A stretch of 30,268 nt of DNA. Source: an uncultured Prevotella sp. (GTDB lineage Bacteria > Bacteroidota > Bacteroidia > Bacteroidales > Bacteroidaceae). Of this stretch, positions 22,736-30,082 are shown in pieces. The stretch is from assembly GCA_938028745.1 (NCBI GenBank), contig CALIZL010000017.1, positions 1 to 30,268 on the forward strand, given 5' to 3'. The notes under the pieces are model-generated. The model saw only the letters and a program-made list of their open reading frames with translations, searched no databases and was not told where the DNA came from. The translations under genes and the position numbers were made by a program. Numbering within the stretch: the stretch's first letter is position 1; each line of letters starts with the position of its first letter.

Positions 22736-24301
22736 ATGAGCAAACAAATAGAAAAAATCAAGGAGCTTATCGCTAAGCGCGAACAAGCCCGTCTTGGTGG
22801 TGGCGAGAAAGCTATCGAAAAACAACACGCACGTGGCAAATACACCGCTCGCGAGCGTATAGACATGCTTGTAGACGAAGGTAGCTTTGAAGAATACGAC
22901 ATGTTTAAGTTGCACCGCTGCCACAACTTCGGTATGGAAAAGAAACAATACCTTGGCGACGGCGTGGTTGCTGGCTCGGCAACTGTTGATGGAAGGCTCG
23001 TGTATGTGTATGCACAAGACTTCACGGTGAACGGTGGTTCGCTGTCGGAAACAATGTCGCAGAAGATATGTAAGATAATGGATATGGCCATGACGATGGG
23101 CGCACCCGTTATTTGCATGAACGACTCGGGAGGCGCACGTATACAAGAAGGTATCAACGCACTTGCTGGCTATGGCGAAATATTCGAACGTAACATCCTT
23201 GCAAGTGGTGTAATACCCCAAATATCTGGCATCTTTGGTCCGTGTGCAGGCGGTGCAGTTTACTCGCCAGCACTTACCGACTTCACGCTGATGATGGAAA
23301 ACACGTCGTATATGTTCCTTACTGGCCCCAAAGTTGTTAAGTCGGTAACGGGCGAAGACGTGGATTCGGAGAATCTTGGCGGTGCATCGGTACACGCAAC
23401 GAAGAGTGGTGTAACCCACTTCACGGCCAAAACCGAAGAAGAGGCTATGGACATGATAAAGAAGTTGCTGAGCTATATCCCCTCGAACAACACCGAAGAG
23501 GCTCCACGTGTGGCTTGCGACGACCCCATCAACCGCATGGATGACAGTCTGAACGACATCCTTCCCGACGACCCCAACAAGGCTTACGATATGTATAAGG
23601 TGATTACGGCCATCACCGACAACGGCGAATTCTTCGAGGTTCAGCCTAAGTTTGCCAAGAATATCATAACCGGTTTCGCTCGTTTCAATGGCCAAAGCGT
23701 GGGTATTGTGGCCAACCAGCCTTCAGCTTACGCAGGTGTGCTAGACGTAAACGCATCTAGAAAGGGTGCACGTTTCGTGAGATATTGCGACGCTTTCAAC
23801 ATTCCTATCGTTAGTTTGGTAGACGTTCCTGGTTTCCTTCCCGGTACCGGACAGGAGTACAACGCTGTTATCTTGCACGGAGCACAGCTGCTTTACGCCT
23901 ACGGAGAGGCCACTGTGCCCAAGATTACCATCAACTTGCGTAAGAGCTATGGTGGTAGCCACATCGTTATGGGCTGCAAGCAACTTCGCGCCGACCTTAA
24001 CTTTGCATGGCCAACGGCCGAAATCGCCGTTATGGGTGCATCTGGTGCCGTGGCTGTTCTTTGTGCTAAAGAGGCTAAGGAGAAGAAAGACGCAGGCGAA
24101 GACGTTAAGGCATTCTTAGCAGAAAAGGAAGAAGAGTACACCGAGATGTTTGCTAATCCTTATCAAGCTGCACAGTATGGCTATATCGACGATGTTATCG
24201 AACCGCGCAACACGCGTTTCCGCATTTGCCGCGGCTTAGCCCAACTCGCAACCAAGCGTCAGAGCTTGCCAGCCAAGAAACATGGCTGCATGCCCATGTA
24301 A
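22736..24301 (+). CDS. mmdA: Acyl-CoA carboxyltransferase / methylmalonyl-CoA decarboxylase alpha
   Basis: 521 aa, the length of biotin-dependent carboxyltransferases (PccB/MmdA). N-terminal HARGKYTARERIDMLVDEGS, then the acyl-CoA oxyanion-hole region NDSGGARIQEG and GPCAGGAVYSPALTDF, and in the C-terminal half VDVPGFLPGTGQEY and the biotin-side region KSYGGSHIVMG. It either moves CO2 between propionyl-/methylmalonyl-CoA and biotin in decarboxylation (MmdA) or carboxylation (PccB). The next two genes, OadG-like and biotin carrier, favour MmdA. The integral-membrane beta subunit (OadB/MmdB) is not in the window, leaving the direction open. Confidence 0.9.
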   Translation: MSKQIEKIKELIAKREQARLGGGEKAIEKQHARGKYTARERIDMLVDEGSFEEYDMFKLHRCHNFGMEKKQYLGDGVVAGSATVDGRLVYVYAQDFTVNGGSLSETMSQKICKIMDMAMTMGAPVICMNDSGGARIQEGINALAGYGEIFERNILASGVIPQISGIFGPCAGGAVYSPALTDFTLMMENTSYMFLTGPKVVKSVTGEDVDSENLGGASVHATKSGVTHFTAKTEEEAMDMIKKLLSYIPSNNTEEAPRVACDDPINRMDDSLNDILPDDPNKAYDMYKVITAITDNGEFFEVQPKFAKNIITGFARFNGQSVGIVANQPSAYAGVLDVNASRKGARFVRYCDAFNIPIVSLVDVPGFLPGTGQEYNAVILHGAQLLYAYGEATVPKITINLRKSYGGSHIVMGCKQLRADLNFAWPTAEIAVMGASGAVAVLCAKEAKEKKDAGEDVKAFLAEKEEEYTEMFANPYQAAQYGYIDDVIEPRNTRFRICRGLAQLATKRQSLPAKKHGCMPM

Positions 24302-24343
24302 TAAACTAGGTAAGTTGCAATAATTATTTATCATTATCAAGTT

Positions 24344-24502
24344 ATGGCTACGAAAGACAAGAACATCTATGCTGCCATCGCATTGGCACTTCACGAGTTC
24401 AAGGGCAATAACGTGCACGACAAAGAGCCTGGTTTCATTACTATCAAGAAACGAGAGACCCTTTGGAATGCCAAATTCCTTTCAATGACACAAAAACCAT
24501 AA
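24344..24502 (+). CDS. OadG/MmdE-like small subunit
   Basis: 52 aa, between the carboxyltransferase and the biotin carrier (7-base gap to the latter). MATKDKNIYAAIALALHEFK is followed by an I-T-I-K strand and W-N-A-K. The order 'Ala-rich helix, short linker, basic strand, Trp' resembles the C-terminal domain of OadG/MmdD and the whole of Veillonella MmdE, which help assemble decarboxylase complexes; the N-terminal membrane helix of OadG is absent. I recall small proteins like this at the same place in other Bacteroidales. The assignment is by similarity seen by eye and by position. Confidence 0.75.
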   Translation: MATKDKNIYAAIALALHEFKGNNVHDKEPGFITIKKRETLWNAKFLSMTQKP

Positions 24503-24509
24503 AGAAAGT

Positions 24510-24938
24510 ATGAAAGAATACAAATATACCATCGATGGAAAAGAGTATAAAGTGGCCATCGGTGACATCGAAGAGAACGTTGCAGAGGTAACGGTTAACG
24601 GCGAAAGTTTCAAGGTTGAGATGGAGCCTGAGGCCGAACCCGAGAAGAAAAAGGTGGTGTTGGGCGCGCCTGCAGCATCGGCTGCCGCTGAAGAAAGTGC
24701 TGCTCCTGCCGCTAATGTTAACACGGCCAATGCCATTAAGGCCCCTCTGCCTGGCGTAATCACCGAGATTAAGGTGGCCGTTGGCGATACCGTTGCTGCT
24801 GGCGACACGCTCGTTGTGCTCGAAGCCATGAAGATGGCCAACAACATCGAGGCCGAAAAGGCTGGTAAAGTTACGGCTGTTTGCGTTAAGCAAGGCGAAA
24901 GCGTGCTTGAAGATACTCCACTTGTAGTGGTGGAATAA
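24510..24938 (+). CDS. Biotin carboxyl carrier protein
   Basis: 142 aa. N-terminal domain (1-48) of charged beta-strands, an Ala/Pro-rich flexible linker (about 53-73), then a biotinyl domain with EAMKM at 105-109; Lys108 is the biotin attachment site. PLPGVITEIKVAVGD is also typical. It ferries CO2 between the carboxyltransferase upstream and a partner encoded elsewhere (a membrane decarboxylase or a biotin carboxylase). Named MmdC or AccB-like depending on that partner. Ends before a strong bidirectional terminator. Confidence 0.93.
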   Translation: MKEYKYTIDGKEYKVAIGDIEENVAEVTVNGESFKVEMEPEAEPEKKKVVLGAPAASAAAEESAAPAANVNTANAIKAPLPGVITEIKVAVGDTVAAGDTLVVLEAMKMANNIEAEKAGKVTAVCVKQGESVLEDTPLVVVE

Positions 24939-24981
24939 ACGGCTAACCCTTATTCTCGCGTTGTTAAACGCAGAAGGTAGA

Positions 24982-25045
24982 ACATAAAAATGAGCTTGCA
25001 AAAGGTTTAAATTTAACCTTATTTGCAAGCTCATCTTTTTTATGT
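24982..25045. terminator. Bidirectional terminator between the biotin-carrier and panD genes
   Basis: ATGAGCTTGCAAA at 24990-25002 pairs with TTTGCAAGCTCAT at 25022-25034, with further pairing AGGTTT/AACCT inside. The right side is followed by CTTTTTT, and the left side, read on the minus strand, by ATTTTTATG, so it can stop both the rightward message and the leftward pan message if this extends past panD. The panD stop (25106) is about 70 bases away. Confidence 0.88.
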
Positions 25046-25105
25046 AGTCAGAAAAGGCGGACACTTCCCCAGTAATGGGCGTTGGTTTACATCGCCATTA
25101 TTCTT

Positions 25106-25453
25106 CTATTTGGGTATCTTATTGTTTTCGGGAAACACCACGGTGGGCTTAAATTGCTTGGCCTCTTCAAAGTCCATCAGGGCATAAGACATGATGATAA
25201 CCGTGTCGCCCACCAGCACTTTGCGAGCCGCTGCGCCGTTAAGGCATATCTCGCCACTGCCGCGTTGGCCCTTAATGATGTAGGTTTCAAACCTCTCACC
25301 ATTATTATTGTCTACAATCTGCACCTTTTCGCCAGCAATCATATTGGCTGCATCCAGCAAATCCTCGTCAATGGTGATGCTGCCCATATAGTTGATGTTG
25401 GCCTCGGTAACCGTCACACAGTGCAATTTTGATTTCAACACTTCGATAAGCAT
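25106..25453 (-). CDS. panD: Aspartate 1-decarboxylase
   Basis: 115 aa proenzyme. It self-cleaves at Gly24-Ser25 (sequence NYMGSITID) to form the pyruvoyl cofactor from Ser25. Later signatures: LNGAAARKVLVGDTVIIMSY. It makes beta-alanine from aspartate, the second substrate of PanC. It is 6 bases downstream of panC, so the two are one operon. Confidence 0.97.
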   Translation of the reverse strand: MLIEVLKSKLHCVTVTEANINYMGSITIDEDLLDAANMIAGEKVQIVDNNNGERFETYIIKGQRGSGEICLNGAAARKVLVGDTVIIMSYALMDFEEAKQFKPTVVFPENNKIPK

Positions 25454-25459
25454 AATTCT

Positions 25460-26311
25460 TTATCCTTTATATTTAATGTGGTCGATAAGGCGAATGGGCG
25501 TTTCTCCACAATAAACGGTGATGCAGCCAACCACGTATGGGCTGGCATTCCAATTGTCGAGGTCGGCTAATGTCAATCCATCAACGATAGAGAAGTATTC
25601 AACTTCCAACCCCTCGTGCGCGTTAATCTCATTAATAACCCACTTGCGTGTTTCTTCAAGCGTAAGTGTTTCAGCCCTGTCAAGGCTTTCCTTTAAAGTC
25701 TTGTAAATGTTGGCGGCCAGCTTTCGCTCATTGGGCGTAAGCCTTTCGTTCCTCGAACTCATCGCCAATCCGCTATCTTCTCTTACGATGGGGCACTCCA
25801 CAATCTCCACGTTGCTGCCCATAAACTCCACCAAACGTTTCACTACGGCAATCTGTTGCCAGTCTTTCTCGCCAAAATAAGCCTTGTCGGGCTGCACGAT
25901 GTCGAACAAACGGCTCACCACTTGGCACACGCCATTGAAGTGTCCAGGGCGTTTAGCACCTTCCATCACCGTTGTTACGGGTGGAAAATCAAACACCCGC
26001 GTGTCGGGAGTAGGGTAAATCTCGTTCACCGAAGGTGCGAATACGTAGTCGGCACCCACCTTTTCGAGCAGTTTACAGTCGGCCTCCAATGTTTGTGGAT
26101 AATGTTCGAGGTCGCTTTTGTCGTTAAACTGCGTGGGGTTTAGGAATATACTAACAACAGTAACGTCGTTATCTTTCACCGAACGCTCCACCAACGAGGC
26201 GTGTCCAGCATGCAAAGCACCCATCGTTGGTACGAAACCGATGGCGGAATGTTGTTTCCTATGGCAAGACAATGCTTCTTGCAGGTCTACAATCTTTGTA
26301 AAAACTTTCAT
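25460..26311 (-). CDS. panC: Pantothenate synthetase
   Basis: 283 aa from MKVFTKIVDLQEAL; nine extra upstream codons (start at 26338) are possible but unusual. ATP-site motif HxGH at 34-37 within VPTMGALHAGHASL, then FLNPTQFN, FGEKDWQQ, IVREDSGLAMSSRN (KMSKS-like loop). It joins pantoate and beta-alanine with ATP to give pantothenate. Cotranscribed with panD. Divergent to the starch-synthase-like gene across about 200 bases. Confidence 0.96.
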   Translation of the reverse strand: MKVFTKIVDLQEALSCHRKQHSAIGFVPTMGALHAGHASLVERSVKDNDVTVVSIFLNPTQFNDKSDLEHYPQTLEADCKLLEKVGADYVFAPSVNEIYPTPDTRVFDFPPVTTVMEGAKRPGHFNGVCQVVSRLFDIVQPDKAYFGEKDWQQIAVVKRLVEFMGSNVEIVECPIVREDSGLAMSSRNERLTPNERKLAANIYKTLKESLDRAETLTLEETRKWVINEINAHEGLEVEYFSIVDGLTLADLDNWNASPYVVGCITVYCGETPIRLIDHIKYKG

Positions 26312-26350
26312 TGCTATGTATCTTCTAAGCGCATGCAAAATAACTGCTTT

Positions 26351-26366
26351 TTTCTTAAATAAGAAA
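26351..26366. repeat. Dyad in the panC / starch-synthase divergent region
   Basis: TTTCTTA, 2 bases, TAAGAAA: a 7-bp inverted repeat between the divergent genes, a possible regulator site or simply AT-rich sequence. No further support. Confidence 0.25.
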
Positions 26367-26449
26367 GAATATCATTAAAAATATACCAAAAAGCAATGCC
26401 CCGAACTTCAAATAGCAAGCGTTACGCCCTGTTTCTCAATGTTTTTTTG

Positions 26450-26457
26450 TACCTTTG
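26450..26457 (+). promoter_or_regulatory. -7 element of the starch-synthase-like operon
   Basis: TACCTTTG, perfect TAnnTTTG, 54 bases before the chosen ATG at 26511. No TTTG 20 bases upstream. Transcription would begin near 26464, which excludes the upstream in-frame ATG at 26439 and supports 26511 as the start. Confidence 0.55.
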
Positions 26458-26510
26458 TAGTCGGTTTTAAGAAGTGGGATGCAAGTCGTCCCAGCAAAAC
26501 AAAGTCAAGT

Positions 26511-27320
26511 ATGTCAAAAAAAATCTTATTCATTAATCAAGAGATAACCCCGTATGTTCCCGAAACGGAAATGTCTCTAATGGGCTACAATGTGCCGCTT
26601 AACATCCAAGAAGCTGGGTACGAGATACGTACGTTCATGCCTAAGTGGGGAAACATCAACGAACGACGCGGACAATTGCACGAGGTGATACGCCTATCGG
26701 GTGTCAATCTCATCATCGACGAAACAGACCACCCACTGATCATCAAGGTGGCGTCTATTCCTTCGACAAGAATTCAGGTGTATTTCATTGACAACGACGA
26801 CTATTTCATGAAACGCCAAATGGCTCTCGACGAAAATGGGGCACTCTATTCCGACAACGGACAGCGCGCTATCTTCTTCGCAAGAGGTGTTTTGGAAACC
26901 GTTAAGAAACTGCGTTGGAACCCCGACATCATTCATTGCCAAGGCTGGATGGCCGCATATATCCCCGTGCTTATCAAGAAAGCCTTCAAAGACGAACCCA
27001 CTTTCGCCAACACAAAGGTAGTAACCTCGCTCTTTAACCACGGCTTGGAAGGACAGCTTGGCCACAACTTCAAGAAGACTTTGGAGTATAAGTCGATAAA
27101 GGCAGCCACACTTTCCGAGTTCAACGCCGAGTTCGATTACAACGAACTGGAAAAGTTGGCTATTGCTTTTAGCGACGGTGTGATTGAAGGCGGTGAGGGA
27201 ATAAAACAAGAACTGCTGGATTATGCAGACAAGAAGGGCGTGCCCGTGTTGAAATATCCAGGTCAAGACTTTACCGAGTCTTATAAAAAGTTTTACGACA
27301 CCGTATATCCCGAAAAGTAA
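26511..27320 (+). CDS. Short glycogen/starch synthase-like protein
   Basis: 269 aa from MSKKILFINQEITPYVPETE. It resembles only the N-terminal Rossmann half of GT5 glycogen synthases (full enzymes are about 480 aa), with PDIIHCQGWMAAYIPVLIKK matching the conserved 'HDW' region in modified form and SLFNHGLEGQLGHNF. The ADP-glucose-binding K-x-G-G loop of GlgA is replaced (here around ETEMSLMGYN), and the C-terminal catalytic half is missing. I recall proteins of this size in the same neighbourhood in Bacteroides. It is probably not a working synthase by itself. Followed after 34 bases by the DUF4270 gene. Confidence 0.8.
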   Translation: MSKKILFINQEITPYVPETEMSLMGYNVPLNIQEAGYEIRTFMPKWGNINERRGQLHEVIRLSGVNLIIDETDHPLIIKVASIPSTRIQVYFIDNDDYFMKRQMALDENGALYSDNGQRAIFFARGVLETVKKLRWNPDIIHCQGWMAAYIPVLIKKAFKDEPTFANTKVVTSLFNHGLEGQLGHNFKKTLEYKSIKAATLSEFNAEFDYNELEKLAIAFSDGVIEGGEGIKQELLDYADKKGVPVLKYPGQDFTESYKKFYDTVYPEK

Positions 27321-27354
27321 TATAGGCCTATCCCATTCTATACACTGAACGAAC

Positions 27355-28752
27355 ATGAACTTAAAAGCAATTATCCCCATCGCCTGCATGGCCCTAGCCA
27401 TTGTAGGTTGCGACGATAACACCGACACGTTGGGCGGCTCGCTCATCAAGGAAGGCAGCTTTGTAGTGGCCACCGACTCGTTTCCTGTGGCCAGTAACAC
27501 TGTGGCCGTAGACTCGTTGTTGTCTAAAAACACCATCGCTTACCTTGGAAAAGTGCGCGACCCAGAAACAGGTTCGTACATTACTGGCGACGCAATGATT
27601 CAGTTGCACAGCTTGGCCAACCTTGGTTTGCCAGTTAAAGACAGCATCGTTAGCAAGCAAGGCAATGAGATTTACGCCGACTCGTGCGAATTGTTCTTGC
27701 CTTTTGACAAGTCGTACGGCGACTCTACCGTGGTGACTACACTCAACATGCGCGAGATGGAGAAACCCATGTTGGAGAAAAGAGCCTTTTATACCAACTT
27801 CGACGTTGAAGCTGGTGGCTATCTACGCACTTCAAACGCCATCAATAAGGATGTGAGCTACACACTTACTTCGGCTGCTGGTAAAACAAAAGGCATTCTT
27901 ATCCGCATGAACGAGGAATACAAGGCCAAAGACGGGACGACTTATAAGAACTTCGGCACGTACTTGTTGCAAACCTACGACAAACATCCCGAATACTTTA
28001 AAAATACGTACACCTTCCTCAATAAGGTTCTTCCTGGTTTCTACTTCAAGTATAAAAGTGGGCTAGGTGCAATGGCGCATGTAGAAGGTTGTTTGCTCAA
28101 TGTGTTCTACCGTTCGAAGATAAAGGGCAAGGATTCTACCACTTGGGTGTCGTTTGCAGGGACAGAAGAGGTTTTGCAATACACGAAGATAACCAATACG
28201 GCAGACAACGCCGCATTGCTTAGCGACAGCAAGTACACTTATCTGAAAACGCCAGCAGGCTTTTTCACGCAACTTACTATCCCCGTAGACAAGCTGACGC
28301 AAGGGCACGACGGCGAGAACATCAACCAAGTGAAGTTAACGGTGCCTCGTGCCAATAACTCCACACAGAGCCAGAACGCACTTGATGCCGCCACCAATGT
28401 GCTACTGTTACCCGTAGACAGTGTTGACAGTTTCTTTAAGCAAGACATATTGATGGACAACAAGACGTCGTTCTTGGCTTCGCTTGTGGCAAACACCTAC
28501 ACGTTCGACAATATTGCCAACGTAATAAACGTGATGAAGAAGGCCGATCCCAGCAAACCCAATTGGAATAAACTGGCGATTGTGCCAGTAACAGTAACCA
28601 CTGTTACGCGTCAAAACCAATCGGGCGGCAAGGAAACGGTAATCACGAAGATTGTGCACAACATGTCGTTAACCAGCACCAAGCTGCTTAAAGGTACAGG
28701 TGTGCAGGGTAGTCCCATCAGGCTTAGCGTGATTTACACCAAGGTGCAATAA
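27355..28752 (+). CDS. DUF4270 lipoprotein
   Basis: 465 aa. Signal MNLKAIIPIACMALAIVGC with lipobox I-V-G-C (Cys19), then DDNTDTLGGSLIKEG. The N-terminal TDSFPVASNTVAVDSLLSKN and YLGKVRDPETGSYITGDAMI are as I recall for DUF4270 proteins of Bacteroidetes. The rest is beta-rich, with no catalytic motif. Probably anchored in the outer membrane. It shares a message with the starch-synthase-like gene and the 38-aa gene; a link to polysaccharide metabolism has been guessed from this neighbourhood but is unproven. Confidence 0.88.
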   Translation: MNLKAIIPIACMALAIVGCDDNTDTLGGSLIKEGSFVVATDSFPVASNTVAVDSLLSKNTIAYLGKVRDPETGSYITGDAMIQLHSLANLGLPVKDSIVSKQGNEIYADSCELFLPFDKSYGDSTVVTTLNMREMEKPMLEKRAFYTNFDVEAGGYLRTSNAINKDVSYTLTSAAGKTKGILIRMNEEYKAKDGTTYKNFGTYLLQTYDKHPEYFKNTYTFLNKVLPGFYFKYKSGLGAMAHVEGCLLNVFYRSKIKGKDSTTWVSFAGTEEVLQYTKITNTADNAALLSDSKYTYLKTPAGFFTQLTIPVDKLTQGHDGENINQVKLTVPRANNSTQSQNALDAATNVLLLPVDSVDSFFKQDILMDNKTSFLASLVANTYTFDNIANVINVMKKADPSKPNWNKLAIVPVTVTTVTRQNQSGGKETVITKIVHNMSLTSTKLLKGTGVQGSPIRLSVIYTKVQ

Positions 28753-28769
28753 CCCAAAGCTGCTAAGCG

Positions 28770-28886
28770 ATGGCCGATAATTATATTGAGAACAAGAACC
28801 AAGAGTACGAGGAGCGGAAAAAGAAATGGCTGAAAAGCCAACAACGCTACCCCGTAAACTTGCCTGGCAACAGGAAGAAAACATAA
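28770..28886 (+). CDS. 38-aa basic small protein
   Basis: MADNYIENKNQEYEERKKKW at the start, then a basic tail ending GNRKKT. One amphipathic charged helix, no signal. It starts 17 bases after the DUF4270 stop and is followed by a long hairpin terminator, so it would be the last gene of the operon. I recall similar MADNY-type mini-proteins in other Bacteroidales, without known function. Composition and position support it; it could still be chance. Confidence 0.6.
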   Translation: MADNYIENKNQEYEERKKKWLKSQQRYPVNLPGNRKKT

Positions 28887-28948
28887 ACAGAGGCTAACAT
28901 TTCAAAAACAGGGCGCGCAACATAACACCCGCTTAGGAAACATGCCTA

Positions 28949-28990
28949 CGTAAAAAGGAGGACCGAAATAAGCGTTTCCTCCTTTTTACG
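28949..28990 (+). terminator. Hairpin terminator after the 38-aa gene
   Basis: CGTAAAAAGGAGG at 28949-28961 and CCTCCTTTTTACG at 28978-28990 form a perfect 13-bp stem with a 16-base loop. The T-run is inside the descending arm, and TTTATCATTT follows. It closes the operon beginning at 26511. Confidence 0.75.
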
Positions 28991-29016
28991 TTTATCATTT
29001 AATACAAGAAACCCTC

Positions 29017-29652
29017 ATGGCAGTATCGTCTGTACAACTAGACTTGATGGAGTTTGTAGAACGAAACATACTTCCACGTTACAATCAGTTCGACCGCGCC
29101 CACAACATGGCACATGTTATGCGCGTAATTAAGCGTGCGTTGGTGTTGGCCGAGAAGATTGGGGCCGATGTTAACATGGCTTATGTGGCTGCTGCCTATC
29201 ACGACTTAGGGCTTGAAGGTCCACGGGCCATACACCATATCACCAGCGGAAAGATACTAATGGCCGACCTACGCCTGCGAAAGTGGTTCAGCAAGGACCA
29301 AATCGTAACCCTGAAAGAGGCCGTTGAAGACCATCGTGCGTCTAGCTCGCGCTCGCCACGAAGTGTGTATGGCAAGATAACGGCCGAGGCCGATAGAGAC
29401 TTAGAGCCTGAAATGGTGTTCAGGCGTACGGTGCAATATGGGTTAACCAATTATCCAGAGCTGAGCAAGGAGGCACAATGGGAACGCTTTGAGCGACATC
29501 TCAACGACAAATATTCTACTTCGGGTTATATCAAGTTGTGGATTCCAGGTTCGATAAACGAGCAATATCTCAACGAGATACGGAATATCCTGCCCAACAA
29601 AGTATTGTTGCGCCAATGGTTCGACCGCCTATTTGAAGAAGAAACACATTGA
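29017..29652 (+). CDS. HD-domain phosphohydrolase
   Basis: 211 aa. Metal-binding residues of an HD domain are in order: His33 (HNMAHVMRV), His62-Asp63 (AAYHDLGLEG), His73/His74 region, and Asp105-His106 (EDHRAS). The C-terminal 90 residues are helical and lack other motifs. HD proteins hydrolyse phosphate esters, often nucleotides; this one fits the short, stand-alone, YedJ-like group in arrangement. The substrate is unknown. It lies alone after the terminator at 28949-28990. Confidence 0.88.
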   Translation: MAVSSVQLDLMEFVERNILPRYNQFDRAHNMAHVMRVIKRALVLAEKIGADVNMAYVAAAYHDLGLEGPRAIHHITSGKILMADLRLRKWFSKDQIVTLKEAVEDHRASSSRSPRSVYGKITAEADRDLEPEMVFRRTVQYGLTNYPELSKEAQWERFERHLNDKYSTSGYIKLWIPGSINEQYLNEIRNILPNKVLLRQWFDRLFEEETH

Positions 29653-29861
29653 GAAATGATGTTAAGGCTAGTTCAAAAAACGGCCTAAAAAGTTATTCCT
29701 TGTTTGCTATATACCAATGCGCTGTGGTCGATGTAATAGTGAATTACCTGTGAGAAGCACTGGTGGGCTTACATCGTTAAGGTTTCTAACACACAGGTTT
29801 CATATATTTTCTAACTCTATTTTTCATACTTCGTTAGGGCGAATTTCTTCAAGTTGTTTCG
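29653..29861. other. Intergenic region after the HD gene
   Basis: No secure gene. A frame from 29717 begins MRCGRCNSELPVRSTGG, with a CxxC like the start of a zinc-ribbon protein, but continues as unlikely sequence; it may be a decayed fragment or chance. CGATGTAA (29729-29736) and TTACATCG (29769-29776) are an inverted pair. Confidence 0.3.
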
Positions 29862-29979
29862 CTACAAAAGGGCTTGTAGTCGCGCTACAAGCAAGTTGTA
29901 CCAACGCTACAAGCAAGTTGTACTGACACTACAAGCCAGTTGTAGCGACACTACAAAAGGGTTTGTAGCCACCCTACCA
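29862..29979. repeat. 22-23-bp tandem array of small dyads
   Basis: CTACAA recurs at 29862, 29885, 29907, 29929 and 29951, with a decayed CTACCA at 29974: spacing 23, 22, 22, 22, 23. Each unit is itself a dyad, for example TACAAGCAAGTTGTA and CTACAAAAGGGTTTGTAG, so single strands can form a row of hairpins or a dimeric protein could bind each unit. The array ends about 65 bases upstream of the strong promoter at 30045-30076. Confidence 0.85.
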
Positions 29980-30044
29980 ACTCTTTGCTAGGTAACGCTA
30001 TGTATGTTTTGCCATTTTTTAGGTAGTAAATTGCCCAACGATTA

Positions 30045-30076
30045 TTTGGTAATATCGCTGAAAACGCTTACCTTTG
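30045..30076 (+). promoter_or_regulatory. Strong promoter near the right edge
   Basis: TTTG at 30045-30048, 20 bases, TACCTTTG at 30069-30076: a perfect Bacteroidota promoter. Transcription expected near 30083. Confidence 0.8.
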
Positions 30077-30082
30077 CACAGC

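Noticed and set aside
22592..23695. 367-codon minus-strand ORF opposite the carboxyltransferase gene
   Set aside because: Cys/His-rich, low-quality sequence mirrored from the codon bias of a strongly conserved plus-strand gene; no start context or motif.
26694..27536. 280-codon minus-strand ORF opposite the starch-synthase-like and DUF4270 genes
   Set aside because: Shadow frame spanning the boundary of two well supported plus-strand genes; the translation has no recognisable fold.
29862..29979. Possible CRISPR array or rRNA leader repeats
   Set aside because: Contiguous 22-23-bp units with no spacers; no rRNA or cas sequence adjoins.
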